From: Amycolatopsis thailandensis
Lineage (GTDB): Bacteria; Actinomycetota; Actinomycetes; Mycobacteriales; Pseudonocardiaceae
DNA: 63,301 nucleotides
Assembly: GCF_002234405.1 (NCBI RefSeq)
Contig: NZ_NMQT01000007.1
Location: forward strand, 1-63,301
Reading direction: 5' to 3'
Positions within the stretch are counted from its first letter, which is position 1, and every line of letters begins with the position of its first letter. Both the position numbers and the translations under genes were made by a program. The notes beneath the pieces are model-generated. The model was not told the origin of the DNA. It saw nothing but the letters and a program-made list of their open reading frames with translations, and did no database searches. Positions 51,735 through 61,553 of this stretch are shown here, piece by piece.

Positions 51735-52907
51735 ATGGGTGCCGAGGTGGTCATCGAAGGTCTTTCCAAGTCCTTCGGTAAGCAGGCCATCTGGCGGGAC
51801 GTCACGCTGACCCTGCCTCCGGGCGAGGTCTCGGCGATGCTCGGACCGTCCGGAACCGGTAAGTCCGTCTTCTTGAAGTCGATGATCGGGCTGCTCAAGC
51901 CGGACAAGGGCCGGTGCATGATCAACGGCGTCGACATCGTGACGTGCTCCGAGCACCAGCTCTACGAGGTGCGCAAGCTCTTCGGCGTCCTCTTCCAGGA
52001 CGGCGCGCTGTTCGGCTCGATGAACCTCTACGACAACGTGGCCTTCCCCCTGCGGGAGCACACGAAGAAGTCGGAGACCGAGGTCCGCCGGATCGTGCTC
52101 GAGAAGCTCGAGATGACCGGTCTCAACGGCGCCGACAAGAAGCTGCCCGGCGAGATCTCCGGCGGTATGCGCAAGCGCGCCGGCCTCGCCCGCGCTCTGG
52201 TGCTGGACCCGCAGATCATCCTGGTCGACGAGCCGGACTCCGGCCTCGACCCGGTCCGCACCACCTACATCTCCCAGCTCTTCCTGGACGTCAACGCGCA
52301 GATCGACGCGACGTTCCTGATCGTCACGCACAACATCAACCTCGCCCGCACCGTCCCGGACAACCTGGGCATGCTCTTCCGCAAGGAACTGGTCATGTTC
52401 GGCCCGCGCGAGGTGCTGCTGACCAGCGAGGAGCCGGTCGTCAAGCAGTTCCTCAACGGCAAGATGGACGGCCCGATCGGCATGAGCGAGGAGAAGGACT
52501 CGGCCCAGCTCGCCGCGGAGCGCGCGATGTTCGAGGCCGGTCACCACTCGGGCGGTGTCGAGGACGTCAGCGGGGTGCCGCCGCAGATGCAGCCGACGCC
52601 CGGCGTGCCGACCCGGATGGGCGCGGTCCGCCGCAAGGACCGCGTCATGCAGATCCTGTCCGGTCTCCCGCACGAGGCGCAGCAGAGCATCATCGAGTCG
52701 CTCTCCCCGGAGGAGCAGCAGCGCTACGGCGTCCGCCCGCAGCGGCTCGCCGCCGCCGGCCACCGTTCCGCGCCGCAGAACGACGGCCCGATGCCGAACC
52801 ACCACCAGGGGCAGCTGCCCGACGACCAGGTCGCCTCCATCCCGCATCCGGGGAGACCGGGCAACCACCGTTTGCGGCCACATGATCCGGGGTCAGGTGG
52901 CGCGTGA
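51735..52907 (+). CDS. mkl: Mce transporter ATP-binding protein (Mkl/MlaF-like)
   Basis: A 390-residue ABC ATPase from ATG 51735 (GGAGG upstream). Walker A GPSGTGKS, signature SGGMRKR, Walker B IILVDEPDSGLD and switch His in LIVTHNINLA. The extra C-terminal ~120 residues are Pro/Gln-rich and typical of actinobacterial Mkl. It powers Mce lipid import. In mycobacteria mkl is next to rplL but separate from mce operons; here it overlaps the first permease gene by 4 bp and so heads the whole transporter operon. Confidence 0.95.
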   Translation: MGAEVVIEGLSKSFGKQAIWRDVTLTLPPGEVSAMLGPSGTGKSVFLKSMIGLLKPDKGRCMINGVDIVTCSEHQLYEVRKLFGVLFQDGALFGSMNLYDNVAFPLREHTKKSETEVRRIVLEKLEMTGLNGADKKLPGEISGGMRKRAGLARALVLDPQIILVDEPDSGLDPVRTTYISQLFLDVNAQIDATFLIVTHNINLARTVPDNLGMLFRKELVMFGPREVLLTSEEPVVKQFLNGKMDGPIGMSEEKDSAQLAAERAMFEAGHHSGGVEDVSGVPPQMQPTPGVPTRMGAVRRKDRVMQILSGLPHEAQQSIIESLSPEEQQRYGVRPQRLAAAGHRSAPQNDGPMPNHHQGQLPDDQVASIPHPGRPGNHRLRPHDPGSGGA

Positions 52908-53698
52908 GCTCTCCCGCTTCATCGGCGAAGATCCCCGGGATCGGCATGCTGCGCGAGACCGGGAACCTGTTCGCCCTTGGCCTCGACATCGTTCGTGGCA
53001 TTTTCCAGCGCCCGTTCCAGCTGCGGGAGTTCATCCAGCAGGCCTGGTTCATCGCGAGCGTCACGATCCTGCCGACGGCGCTCGTCGCGATCCCGTTCGG
53101 CGCGGTCATCTCGCTCCAGTTCGGTTCGCTCGCCCGCCAGCTCGGCGCCCAGTCCTACACGGGCGCCGGGTCGGTGCTCGCCACCGTCCAGCAGGCCAGT
53201 CCGCTGGTCACGGCGCTGCTGGTCGCGGGCGCCGGCGGTAGCGCCGTCTGCGCCGACATCGGCGCGCGGACCATCCGTGAAGAGATCGACGCCATGGAGG
53301 TCCTCGGCGTTTCCGCGGTGCAGCGGCTGATCGTGCCGCGCGTGCTCGCGATGATGCTGGTGGCGCTCCTGCTGAACGGCATGGTCAGCGTCATCGGCGT
53401 GCTCGGCGGCTACTTCTTCAACGTCGTCCTCCAGGGCGGGACGCCGGGCGCGTACCTGGCGAGCTTCTCCGCACTGGCCCAGCTTCCCGACCTCTGGGTC
53501 GGCGAGCTGAAGGCGCTGATCTTCGGCTTCATCGCCGCGGTCGTCGCCTCCTACCGGGGACTGAACCCGTCCGGCGGCCCGAAGGGCGTCGGCGACGCGG
53601 TGAACCAGTCGGTCGTCATCACGTTCCTCATGCTGTTCGTGGTGAACTTCGTGATCACGCTGATCTACCTGCAGATCGTGCCCGGAAAGCTGGACTGA
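52904..53698 (+). CDS. Mce transporter permease YrbE-A (MlaE family)
   Basis: A 264-residue integral membrane protein starting at GTG 52904. MlaE-family motifs: AGAGGSAVCADIGARTIREEIDAMEVLGV (EExDALxxLG-type coupling loop) and a C-terminal ASYRGLNPSGGPKGVGDAV. Forms the membrane channel with YrbE-B. Confidence 0.95.
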   Translation: MSSPASSAKIPGIGMLRETGNLFALGLDIVRGIFQRPFQLREFIQQAWFIASVTILPTALVAIPFGAVISLQFGSLARQLGAQSYTGAGSVLATVQQASPLVTALLVAGAGGSAVCADIGARTIREEIDAMEVLGVSAVQRLIVPRVLAMMLVALLLNGMVSVIGVLGGYFFNVVLQGGTPGAYLASFSALAQLPDLWVGELKALIFGFIAAVVASYRGLNPSGGPKGVGDAVNQSVVITFLMLFVVNFVITLIYLQIVPGKLD

Positions 53699-53701
53699 CG
53701 G

Positions 53702-54538
53702 ATGACTTTTCTCCAGGGCGCCAAGCGGGTCGCCAACCGTCCTTTGCAGACTCTGGACAACCTCGGTGACCAGATGTCGTTCTACGGCCGCGCGTTGCTG
53801 TGGACGCCGCGGACGTTGCGCCGCTACACCAAAGAGGTCCTGCGCCTGCTCGCCGAAGTGAGCTTCGGTTCCGGCTCGCTCGCCGTCATCGGCGGCACGG
53901 TCGGCGTGATGGTCGGCCTGACACTGTTCACCGGTGTCCTCGTCGGCCTCCAGGGCTACTCGGCGCTGAACTCGATCGGCACTTCGGCCTTCACCGGCTT
54001 CCTGACCGCGTTCTTCAACACCCGCGAGATCGCCCCGCTGGTCGCCGGGCTCGCGCTTTCGGCGACGGTCGGCGCCGGGTTCACCGCCCAGCTGGGCGCG
54101 ATGCGGATCTCCGAGGAGATCGACGCGCTCGAGGTCATGGGCGTGCCGAGCCTGCCGTACCTGGTGACGACGCGGATCATCGCCGGTTTCGTCGCGGTCA
54201 TCCCGCTGTACGTCATCGGACTGCTGAGTTCGTATCTCGCGTCCCGGTTGGTCGTTATCTACATCTACAACCAGTCAGCGGGTACCTACGACCATTACTT
54301 CGACCTGTTCCTACCACCACAGGATGTGTTGTATTCGTTCATCAAGGTGCTGTTGTTCAGCGTCTTGATCATCCTGTCCCATTGCTATTTCGGGTACCGG
54401 GCCTCCGGTGGCCCCGCCGGTGTCGGCGTGGCTGTCGGCAAGGCGGTGCGGCTGAGCATCGTCACGGTGTCCATCATGAACTTCTTCATCGGTTTCGCGA
54501 TCTGGGGAACCGACGTCACGGTGAGGATCGCAGGATGA
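53702..54538 (+). CDS. Mce transporter permease YrbE-B (MlaE family)
   Basis: A 278-residue MlaE-like permease, 3 bp after YrbE-A. Conserved TAQLGAMRISEEIDALEVMGV coupling loop and CYFGYRASGGPAGVGVAVG near the C-terminus. The 4-bp ATGA overlap couples it to the first mce gene. Confidence 0.95.
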   Translation: MTFLQGAKRVANRPLQTLDNLGDQMSFYGRALLWTPRTLRRYTKEVLRLLAEVSFGSGSLAVIGGTVGVMVGLTLFTGVLVGLQGYSALNSIGTSAFTGFLTAFFNTREIAPLVAGLALSATVGAGFTAQLGAMRISEEIDALEVMGVPSLPYLVTTRIIAGFVAVIPLYVIGLLSSYLASRLVVIYIYNQSAGTYDHYFDLFLPPQDVLYSFIKVLLFSVLIILSHCYFGYRASGGPAGVGVAVGKAVRLSIVTVSIMNFFIGFAIWGTDVTVRIAG

Positions 54539-55872
54539 TCGCGACAGTCCGGCGCAGGTTGCTCGGCCTGCTCTTGGTCGCCGTGCTCGTCGGCGGGGTG
54601 GCGCTGAGCATCGCGCTGTACCAGAAGGCCTTCACTCCCGTCGTGAGCGTGAAGCTCCAATCGGGCAACATCGGCAACCAGTTGCTGAAGCAGTCCGACG
54701 TGAAGGTCCGCGGCCTCATCGTCGGTTCGGTGAAGGACATCGCCGCGACCCCGGACGGCGCGGAGCTCACTCTCGCGTTGAACCCGGAGTCGGCGAAACT
54801 GATCCCTCAGAACGTTTCCGCGCGATTCCTGCCGAAGACGTTGTTCGGCGAACGCTTCGTTTCCCTCGAAATCCCGGACGCTCCTTCGACGACGACGATC
54901 GCCGAAGGCGACGTGATCACCCAGGACCGCACGTCCGGCGCCGTCGAGCTGGAGCAGGCCTTCGCCCATCTGATGCCGGTGCTTCAGGCGGTCCAGCCGC
55001 AGAAGCTGTCGAGCACGCTTTCGGCGATCTCCACCGCGCTCAACGGCCGCGGTGGCCAGCTCGGCGACACCCTCTCGCAGCTCGGCAGCTATGTCGGCGA
55101 CCTGAACCCGCACGAACCCCAGCTCCAGCAGAACCTCAAGGAACTGGCGAAGTTCTCGGACAACCTCAACGCCGTGGCCCCGGATCTGGTGCAGACCTTG
55201 GACAACCTGAGCACCACCACGCGCACCGTGGTGGACCAGAAGATGAACCTGCAGAACCTCTACGGCAGCGTCACCCAGGCCTCGGTCGACCTGCAGACCT
55301 TCCTGCGGAACAACGCCGACAACCTGATCCGGCTCGCCGACACCGCCCGCCCGACGGCGGAGCTACTGGCGAAGTACGCGCCGGAGTACCCGTGCGTGAT
55401 CGGGCAGATGGCGGACAACCTGCCGAAGATCGACAAGGCGCTCGGCAAGGGCACGAACCGGCCCGGTCTGCACGCGACCATCGAGATCACCGTCAACCGC
55501 GGGCCGTACCTGCCGGGCAAGGACGAGCCGAGGTTCGAGGACAAACGCGGTCCGCGCTGTTACGACCTGAAGCAGTTCCCGGACCCGTTCCCGCAGTACC
55601 CGCCGGACGGCCCGATCAAGGACGGCAGCACGGTCAAACCGCCGGCGCGGTCGGCCAACGACGGCCTTTCGCCCTCGAACGGCTACGCGAACGTCGGCGG
55701 TTACAACGGCGGGGGAGCGCCCGGCGGTAGCCCGTCCTACAGCGCTTCCGAATCGGACTTCCTCGCGCAGCTGGTCGCGCCGCAGGTCGGCATGTCCGCC
55801 TCGGACGTGCCAGGCTGGGGTTCGCTGCTCGTCGGCCCGCTCTACCGTGGGGCGGAGGTGCACGTCCAGTGA
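54535..55872 (+). CDS. Mce family protein A
   Basis: A 445-residue Mce protein: N-terminal transmembrane anchor (LLGLLLVAVLVGGVALSIALY), MlaD/MCE domain (VSVKLQSGNIGNQL, VKVRGLIVGSV, GERFVSLEIP), a long helical Mce4-CUP1-type region, and a Pro/Gly-rich tail. Six such proteins form the lipid-conducting tunnel outside the membrane. Confidence 0.93.
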   Translation: MIATVRRRLLGLLLVAVLVGGVALSIALYQKAFTPVVSVKLQSGNIGNQLLKQSDVKVRGLIVGSVKDIAATPDGAELTLALNPESAKLIPQNVSARFLPKTLFGERFVSLEIPDAPSTTTIAEGDVITQDRTSGAVELEQAFAHLMPVLQAVQPQKLSSTLSAISTALNGRGGQLGDTLSQLGSYVGDLNPHEPQLQQNLKELAKFSDNLNAVAPDLVQTLDNLSTTTRTVVDQKMNLQNLYGSVTQASVDLQTFLRNNADNLIRLADTARPTAELLAKYAPEYPCVIGQMADNLPKIDKALGKGTNRPGLHATIEITVNRGPYLPGKDEPRFEDKRGPRCYDLKQFPDPFPQYPPDGPIKDGSTVKPPARSANDGLSPSNGYANVGGYNGGGAPGGSPSYSASESDFLAQLVAPQVGMSASDVPGWGSLLVGPLYRGAEVHVQ

Positions 55873-56900
55873 GGGGACTCCTTGCACCGCTGATCAAGCT
55901 CTGCGCCTTCGTCGTGGTCACCGTGCTGTTCACGACGATCCTCGGGATCAGCATCGCCAACATCAACACCACCAGCACCAACGCCTACAAGGCGCGGTTC
56001 AGCGACGCGACCCTGTTGCTGCCCAACGACGACGTCCGCATCGCGGGGGTCCGGGTCGGGCAGGTCAAGGACGTCCGCATCGTCGACCGGCGCCAGGCCG
56101 AGGTCGAGTTCGAAGTGGACGCCGGCCGCAAGCTGCCCGCCGGGGTCACCGCGCAGATCAAGTTCCGGAACCTGGTCGGCCAGCGCTACGTCTCGCTCGC
56201 GCAGGGCACCGATTCCTCCGGGAAGAACCTGGAGCCCGGCGGCAACATCCCGCTGGAGCGGACCACGCCCGCGCTCGACCTGACGCAGCTGTTCAACGGC
56301 TTCAAGCCGCTGTTCACCGCGCTCAACCCGGACGACATCAACAAGCTGTCCTACGAGGTCATCCAGGTTTTGCAGGGCGAAGGCGGCACGGTCGAAAGCC
56401 TGCTGAAGCACACCGCCTCGCTGGCCACCACGATCTCCGACAAGGACCAGGTGATCGGTGAGGTCATCGACAACCTGAACTCGGTGCTCGACACGGTCAA
56501 CGCGCACACGCCGCAGCTGAACGACCTGATCGTCAAACTGCAGCAGCTGGTCTCCGGGCTGGCCGCGGACCGTGAGCCGATCGGTGACGCCATCGACTCG
56601 CTCGGCACTCTCGCCCAGACCACGTCCGGTCTGCTCGGCGAGGCCCGCGAGCCGCTCAAGCAGGACATCGCCGCGCTCGGCACGCTGACGAAGAACCTCA
56701 ACGACAGCCAGCCGATCGTCGAGCACTTCATCCAGTTCCTGCCGCAGAAGGTGACGGCGCTGACCCGCACGGCCGACTACGGCTCCTGGTTCAACTTCTT
56801 CGCCTGTGAGCTGAAGGGGGCCGTCGCCCTGCCTCCGCTGATCAACGCGCCGATCGACCTGCCGCTGCTGCCGGTGAACCGGGCGAGGTGCACGGCATGA
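55869..56900 (+). CDS. Mce family protein B
   Basis: A 343-residue Mce protein from GTG 55869 (4-bp overlap). Transmembrane anchor at residues 10-33, MCE domain with DDVRIAGVRVGQVKDVRI and LVGQRYVSLAQG, then long helices and a C-terminal Cys-containing segment (WFNFFACELKG) typical of MceB. Confidence 0.94.
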   Translation: MRGLLAPLIKLCAFVVVTVLFTTILGISIANINTTSTNAYKARFSDATLLLPNDDVRIAGVRVGQVKDVRIVDRRQAEVEFEVDAGRKLPAGVTAQIKFRNLVGQRYVSLAQGTDSSGKNLEPGGNIPLERTTPALDLTQLFNGFKPLFTALNPDDINKLSYEVIQVLQGEGGTVESLLKHTASLATTISDKDQVIGEVIDNLNSVLDTVNAHTPQLNDLIVKLQQLVSGLAADREPIGDAIDSLGTLAQTTSGLLGEAREPLKQDIAALGTLTKNLNDSQPIVEHFIQFLPQKVTALTRTADYGSWFNFFACELKGAVALPPLINAPIDLPLLPVNRARCTA

Positions 56901-57883
56901 AGTCCTTCCAGAAACGCAATCCGATCCCGATCGCGCTGGTCGGCATCTCGGTGCTGCTGCTCGGTTTCCTCGCCGCCCTCAACTCCGAGGACCTGCCGGT
57001 GATCGGCGGCGGCACGACCTACACCGCGGACTTCAGCGAGGCCTCCGGTCTCCAGCAGGACAACGACGTCCGGGTCGCCGGGGTGAAGGTCGGCAAGATC
57101 TCCGACATCAAGCTCGACGGCGACAAGGTCCGGATCTCGTTCAAGGTCAAGGACGCCTGGCTTGGCGACAAGACCAGCGCGGCCATCAAGATCAAGACCG
57201 TGCTCGGCCAGAAGTACCTGGCGCTCGACCCGCAGGGCCAGCGCACGCTCGACCCGAGCGCGACCATCCCGCGTGAGCGCACGATGTCGCCGTTCGACGT
57301 CCTCGACGCCTTCCGTGGGCTTTCGCAGACCGTCGACGACATCGACACGACGCAGCTGGCGAAGAGCTTCGACGTCATCACGGAGACCTTCGCCGACACC
57401 CCGGCCGACGTGAAGGGCGCCCTTAACGGCCTTTCCCGCCTCTCGGACACCATCGCCAAACGTGACTCGCAGCTGTCGAGCCTGCTCGCGAACACGCGGC
57501 AGGTCTCGCAGACGCTCGTCGACCGCGACGCCGAGTTCCAGAAGCTGCTGGCCGACGGCAACAAGCTGCTCGGCGAGGTGTCCCGCCGCAAGGACGCGAT
57601 CACCGCGCTGCTGGACGGCTCGCGCAACCTCGCCACCCAGCTCAAGGGCCTGGTCGACGACAACGACGCGCAGCTCGACCCGGTGCTCACCCAGCTCGAC
57701 CAGCTGACCTCGATGTTGCAGCGCAACCAGGACGCCCTCGGCCAGGGCGTCGCTCGGTTCGCGCCGTTCATCCGGGTGTTCACGAACACGATCGGCAACG
57801 GCCGCTGGTTCGACAACTACATCTGCGGACTGGTCCTGCCGTCGTTCGGGCCGATCAACGACAAGGGGTGCTACGAGAAATGA
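56897..57883 (+). CDS. Mce family protein C
   Basis: A 328-residue Mce protein from ATG 56897. Anchor IPIALVGISVLLLGFLAAL, MCE domain with QQDNDVRVAGVKVGKISDI and LGQKYLALDPQ, helical tail and NGRWFDNYICGL near the end. Confidence 0.94.
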   Translation: MKSFQKRNPIPIALVGISVLLLGFLAALNSEDLPVIGGGTTYTADFSEASGLQQDNDVRVAGVKVGKISDIKLDGDKVRISFKVKDAWLGDKTSAAIKIKTVLGQKYLALDPQGQRTLDPSATIPRERTMSPFDVLDAFRGLSQTVDDIDTTQLAKSFDVITETFADTPADVKGALNGLSRLSDTIAKRDSQLSSLLANTRQVSQTLVDRDAEFQKLLADGNKLLGEVSRRKDAITALLDGSRNLATQLKGLVDDNDAQLDPVLTQLDQLTSMLQRNQDALGQGVARFAPFIRVFTNTIGNGRWFDNYICGLVLPSFGPINDKGCYEK

Positions 57884-59058
57884 GTACCCGTCTCGGTTCC
57901 AGCCTCGCCCGCGGCTTCACCATCGCGATCGTGCTCGCGCTGGTCGTCGCCGGCGCGCTGTGGTGGACGCTCAAGGACGCCGGCCGCAATCACGTGACCG
58001 CGTACTTCGCCGGCGCCGTCGGCCTCTACGAGGGCAACAGCGTCCGCATGCTCGGCGTCGACATGGGCACGGTCACCAAGATCCAGCCGATGGGCAACCA
58101 GGTCCGCGTCGAACTCGAATACGACCGCTCGGTGGCGGTGCCCGCCGACGCGAAGGCGATCATCGTGTCGCCGTCGCTGGTCAGCGACCGCTACGTGCAG
58201 CTGGCCCCGGCCTACAAGGGCGGCGCGCGGATCGCCGACGGCGCCGTCATCGGCCTCGACCGCACCGAGGTCCCCCTCGAGGTCGACGAGCTCGCCGCCA
58301 GCCTCTCCCGGGTCAGCAAGTCGCTCGGGCCCAACGGCGCCAACAAGAACGGTTCGCTGTCGAACCTGCTCGACACCGCCGCGAAGAACTTCGACGGCAA
58401 CGGGCAGGCGCTGCACGACACGATCACGAAGCTCGGCCAGGCCGCGGGCACGTTGTCCGGCAACAAGGACGACCTGTTCAAGACGGTCGAGAACCTCGGC
58501 TCCTTCTCGCAGACGCTGGTCGACAGCGACTCGCAGGTCCGCGACTTCGAGCGGCAGCTCGCCGACGTCAGCGGATTCCTCGCGGGGGAGAAGGACAACC
58601 TCGCCGCGACGGTGAAGCAGCTGTCCGACACGCTCACCGCCGTACAGGGGTTCATCGAGAAGAACCGCGACCGGCTCAAGTCCAATGTGGACAAACTGGC
58701 CAGCGTGACCAAGGTGCTCGTGGACCAGCGCGGCGCGCTCGCCGAGATCCTCGACGTCGCCCCGGTCGGCCTCGGGAACCTGGTCAACACCTACAACGCC
58801 TCGTCGGGCACGCTCGACGCGCGGGCCAACCTCAACGAGCTCACCCAGCCGCCGCTGGTGATGGTGTGCAACCTGCTCAAGCAGACCCCGGACGCGCTCG
58901 ACGCCCTCGGCGACGCGTGCAAGGGGATCGCCGGACTGGTCGACGGGCTGGTGCCGCTGCCGTCGATCGCGCAGGTGATCCAGTCCTCCCAGGCGGGCCA
59001 GTTGCCGCCGCTGCCGCTGCCCATCGCCGGTCAGCTCTACGGAACGGCGGCCAAGTGA
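57880..59058 (+). CDS. Mce family protein D
   Basis: A 392-residue Mce protein from ATG 57880 (4-bp overlap). Anchor FTIAIVLALVVAGALWWTL, MCE domain with GNSVRMLGVDMGTVTKI and SDRYVQLAPAY, and long coiled helices. C-terminal region has Cys residues (MVCNLL, DACKGIAGL). Confidence 0.94.
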   Translation: MSTRLGSSLARGFTIAIVLALVVAGALWWTLKDAGRNHVTAYFAGAVGLYEGNSVRMLGVDMGTVTKIQPMGNQVRVELEYDRSVAVPADAKAIIVSPSLVSDRYVQLAPAYKGGARIADGAVIGLDRTEVPLEVDELAASLSRVSKSLGPNGANKNGSLSNLLDTAAKNFDGNGQALHDTITKLGQAAGTLSGNKDDLFKTVENLGSFSQTLVDSDSQVRDFERQLADVSGFLAGEKDNLAATVKQLSDTLTAVQGFIEKNRDRLKSNVDKLASVTKVLVDQRGALAEILDVAPVGLGNLVNTYNASSGTLDARANLNELTQPPLVMVCNLLKQTPDALDALGDACKGIAGLVDGLVPLPSIAQVIQSSQAGQLPPLPLPIAGQLYGTAAK

Positions 59059-60257
59059 TGAGGAAACTTGCTCTTATCGCCTCCGGAACGGTCGCCGCGC
59101 TGACGTTGAGCGGCTGCGGGTTCAGCGGGATCTACGACGTCCCGCTGCCCGGTGGCGCCGAACTCGGCGACCATCCGTACACGGTCAAGGTGCAGTTCCG
59201 GGACGTGCTCGACCTGACCCCGCAGGCCGGGGTGAAGGTCAACGAGGTCTCCATCGGCCGTGTCGAAGCGATCGGGCTGACCCAGGACGGCTGGAACGCC
59301 GAAGTCACCCTCCGGGTGAACGGCGACGTGAAGCTGCCGGCGAACGCGCTGGCCAACGTCAAGCAGTCGAGCCTGCTCGGTGAGAAGTACGTCGAGCTGG
59401 CCGCGCCCGCCGACGGGCAGGGCAAGCTCGCCGACAACGCGGTGATCCCGCTGGCCCGCACGAATCGCAGCGTCGAGGTCGAAGAGCTGCTCGGCGCGCT
59501 TTCGCTGCTGCTCAACGGCGGCGGGGTCGAGCAGCTCAACACCATCACCAAGGAACTCAACAACGCCACCAGTGGCCGTTCGCCGGAGCTGAAGGCGTTG
59601 CTGAACAACACCAACGAGCTGGTCACGAACCTGGACAAGCAGTCCGCGAACATCACGCGGGCGCTCGACGGGCTGAACCGGCTCTCGCTCACCCTGAACG
59701 GCCAGAAGGACAAGCTGGTCGGCGCGGTCGACAACCTCGGTCCCGGCCTTGGCGTGCTGGAGCAGCAGCGCGGCCAGCTGGTGACCATGCTGAACGCGCT
59801 CAACAACCTCTCCGGTGTCGCCGTCGACACGGTGAACAAGAGCAAGGAAGACCTCGTCGCCGACCTCAAGGCGCTTCAGCCGACGTTGCAGAAGCTCGGC
59901 GAGGCCGGTTCGGATCTGCCGAAGGCGCTGGAGATCCTGCTGACGTTCCCGTTCAGCGACGCCGCGTACGACGGGGTCAAGGGCGACTACTTCAACCTGT
60001 TCGCGAAGGTCGACCTGAACTTGAACGAGATCCTCAAGAACCTCGGCCGAAGCAGGCAGAACCCGCTCCAGGACGTCATCCCGGTGCCGGGGCTGACCGG
60101 CGGGACCGAAGGGCCGGGCGTGAACCCGCCGCTGCCGATCCCCGACAGCGTCGGCGGTGTCGCCGGTAACCAGGCGAGCGCGCCGCAGGGCGGCGGACAG
60201 CCGCGACAGACCGGACCCGCCGGGATCTTCGGCCTGCTCTCGGGAGGTGCCGGCTGA
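59058..60257 (+). CDS. Mce family lipoprotein E
   Basis: A 399-residue Mce lipoprotein (LprK type): MRKLALIASGTVAALTLSGC with lipobox LSGC, lipidated Cys at 20. MCE domain GVKVNEVSIGRVEAIGL and LGEKYVELAAP, helical repeats, then a Gly/Pro-rich tail. The MceE is the usual lipoprotein of such operons. One-base overlap with both neighbours (TGATG). Confidence 0.94.
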   Translation: MRKLALIASGTVAALTLSGCGFSGIYDVPLPGGAELGDHPYTVKVQFRDVLDLTPQAGVKVNEVSIGRVEAIGLTQDGWNAEVTLRVNGDVKLPANALANVKQSSLLGEKYVELAAPADGQGKLADNAVIPLARTNRSVEVEELLGALSLLLNGGGVEQLNTITKELNNATSGRSPELKALLNNTNELVTNLDKQSANITRALDGLNRLSLTLNGQKDKLVGAVDNLGPGLGVLEQQRGQLVTMLNALNNLSGVAVDTVNKSKEDLVADLKALQPTLQKLGEAGSDLPKALEILLTFPFSDAAYDGVKGDYFNLFAKVDLNLNEILKNLGRSRQNPLQDVIPVPGLTGGTEGPGVNPPLPIPDSVGGVAGNQASAPQGGGQPRQTGPAGIFGLLSGGAG

Positions 60258-61522
60258 TGCTGGTCCGTAGGACGAAAATCCAGCTGGTCGCGTTCGCGAT
60301 CATCTCCGTGGTCTTCATCGTGTACGCGCTGATCCGGTTCGCCGGGCTCGGCCAGGTCTTCGGCGACGAGGGCTACACGGTGAAAATGCAGCTCAAGCAG
60401 TCCGGCGGCATCTTCGAGAACGCCGAGGTCACCTACCGCGGCTTCAACATCGGCCGGGTCGGCCAGCTGCGCCTGACCAAGACCGGCCTGGAAGCCGACC
60501 TCAACATCGCTCCAGACGCCCCGCAGGTGCCCGCCGATCTGGACGCCGTGGTCGCGAACCGGTCGGCGGTCGGCGAGCAGTTCGTCGACCTGCGGCCCAA
60601 GAGCGAGAAGGGGCCGTTCCTGAACGCGGGCTCGGTCATCCCGGCCGACAAGGTCAAGACGCCGGTGCCCACCGAGCAGCTCATCGGTGACCTCGACAGC
60701 CTCGCGGCCTCGGTGCCGACGGACTCGCTGCGCAAGGTCGTCGACGAGTCGTACGACGCCTTCAACGGCACCGGCCCGGACCTGCAACGGCTGCTCGACA
60801 CCGCGCGGAGCTTCACCGCGACCGCGCAGGAGTACCTGCCGCAGACCGTCCAGCTGCTGGAGAAGGGCGGCCAGGTCCTCGAGACGCAGAACGACATGGC
60901 GAGCTCGATGAAGTCGTTCAGCGCCGACCTGAACAAGCTGTCCGGCACGCTGAAGAACTCCGACGCCGACATCCGGAAGCTGATCGGGATCACCCCGCAG
61001 GTGGCGAACCAGATCAGCTCGGTGCTCGCCGAATCCGGGCCCGGGCTGGGCGCGCTGACGGCGAACCTGCTCACGACGTCCAACCTGCTGGTGACCCGGC
61101 TCGACGGCCTCGAGCAGGGGCTGGTGACCTACCCGATGCTGGCCGCGGGCGCGAACAGCGTCGCCAACGACGGCACCGCGCACCTGGGTCTCGCGCTCAA
61201 CCTGTTCAACCCGCCTTCGTGCACCAAGGGCTACATCGGCCTCGACAAGTACCGCGAAGGCACCGACGCGACGGTTCGCCCGCCGAAGGACGACGCGTAC
61301 TGCGCCGAGCCGAAGGGCAGCCCGATCAACGTGCGCGGCTCGCAGAACGTGCCGTACAACGGGGTTCCGCAGATCCCGTCGGAAGGCGACGTCGCGAAGA
61401 ACGCCGGCCGGTCCGCCGAGGAGCTGGCGGCCTTGCGCGCGGCGCAGGGCATGCCGAGCGTCCTGCAGAGCCCGGGGGTCAGCCTGGCCAGCCTGGGCGC
61501 GCTGCTGGGCCTGCCCGGCTGA
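60257..61522 (+). CDS. Mce family protein F
   Basis: A 421-residue Mce protein: anchor LVAFAIISVVFIVYALI, MCE domain ENAEVTYRGFNIGRVGQL and VGEQFVDLRP, helical region and a C-terminal Cys-bearing segment (PPSCTKGYIGLDKYR). Sixth and last of the set. Confidence 0.94.
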   Translation: MLVRRTKIQLVAFAIISVVFIVYALIRFAGLGQVFGDEGYTVKMQLKQSGGIFENAEVTYRGFNIGRVGQLRLTKTGLEADLNIAPDAPQVPADLDAVVANRSAVGEQFVDLRPKSEKGPFLNAGSVIPADKVKTPVPTEQLIGDLDSLAASVPTDSLRKVVDESYDAFNGTGPDLQRLLDTARSFTATAQEYLPQTVQLLEKGGQVLETQNDMASSMKSFSADLNKLSGTLKNSDADIRKLIGITPQVANQISSVLAESGPGLGALTANLLTTSNLLVTRLDGLEQGLVTYPMLAAGANSVANDGTAHLGLALNLFNPPSCTKGYIGLDKYREGTDATVRPPKDDAYCAEPKGSPINVRGSQNVPYNGVPQIPSEGDVAKNAGRSAEELAALRAAQGMPSVLQSPGVSLASLGALLGLPG

Positions 61523-61553
61523 GCCCGAGACCGTATACCTACCCTGGAGTGTC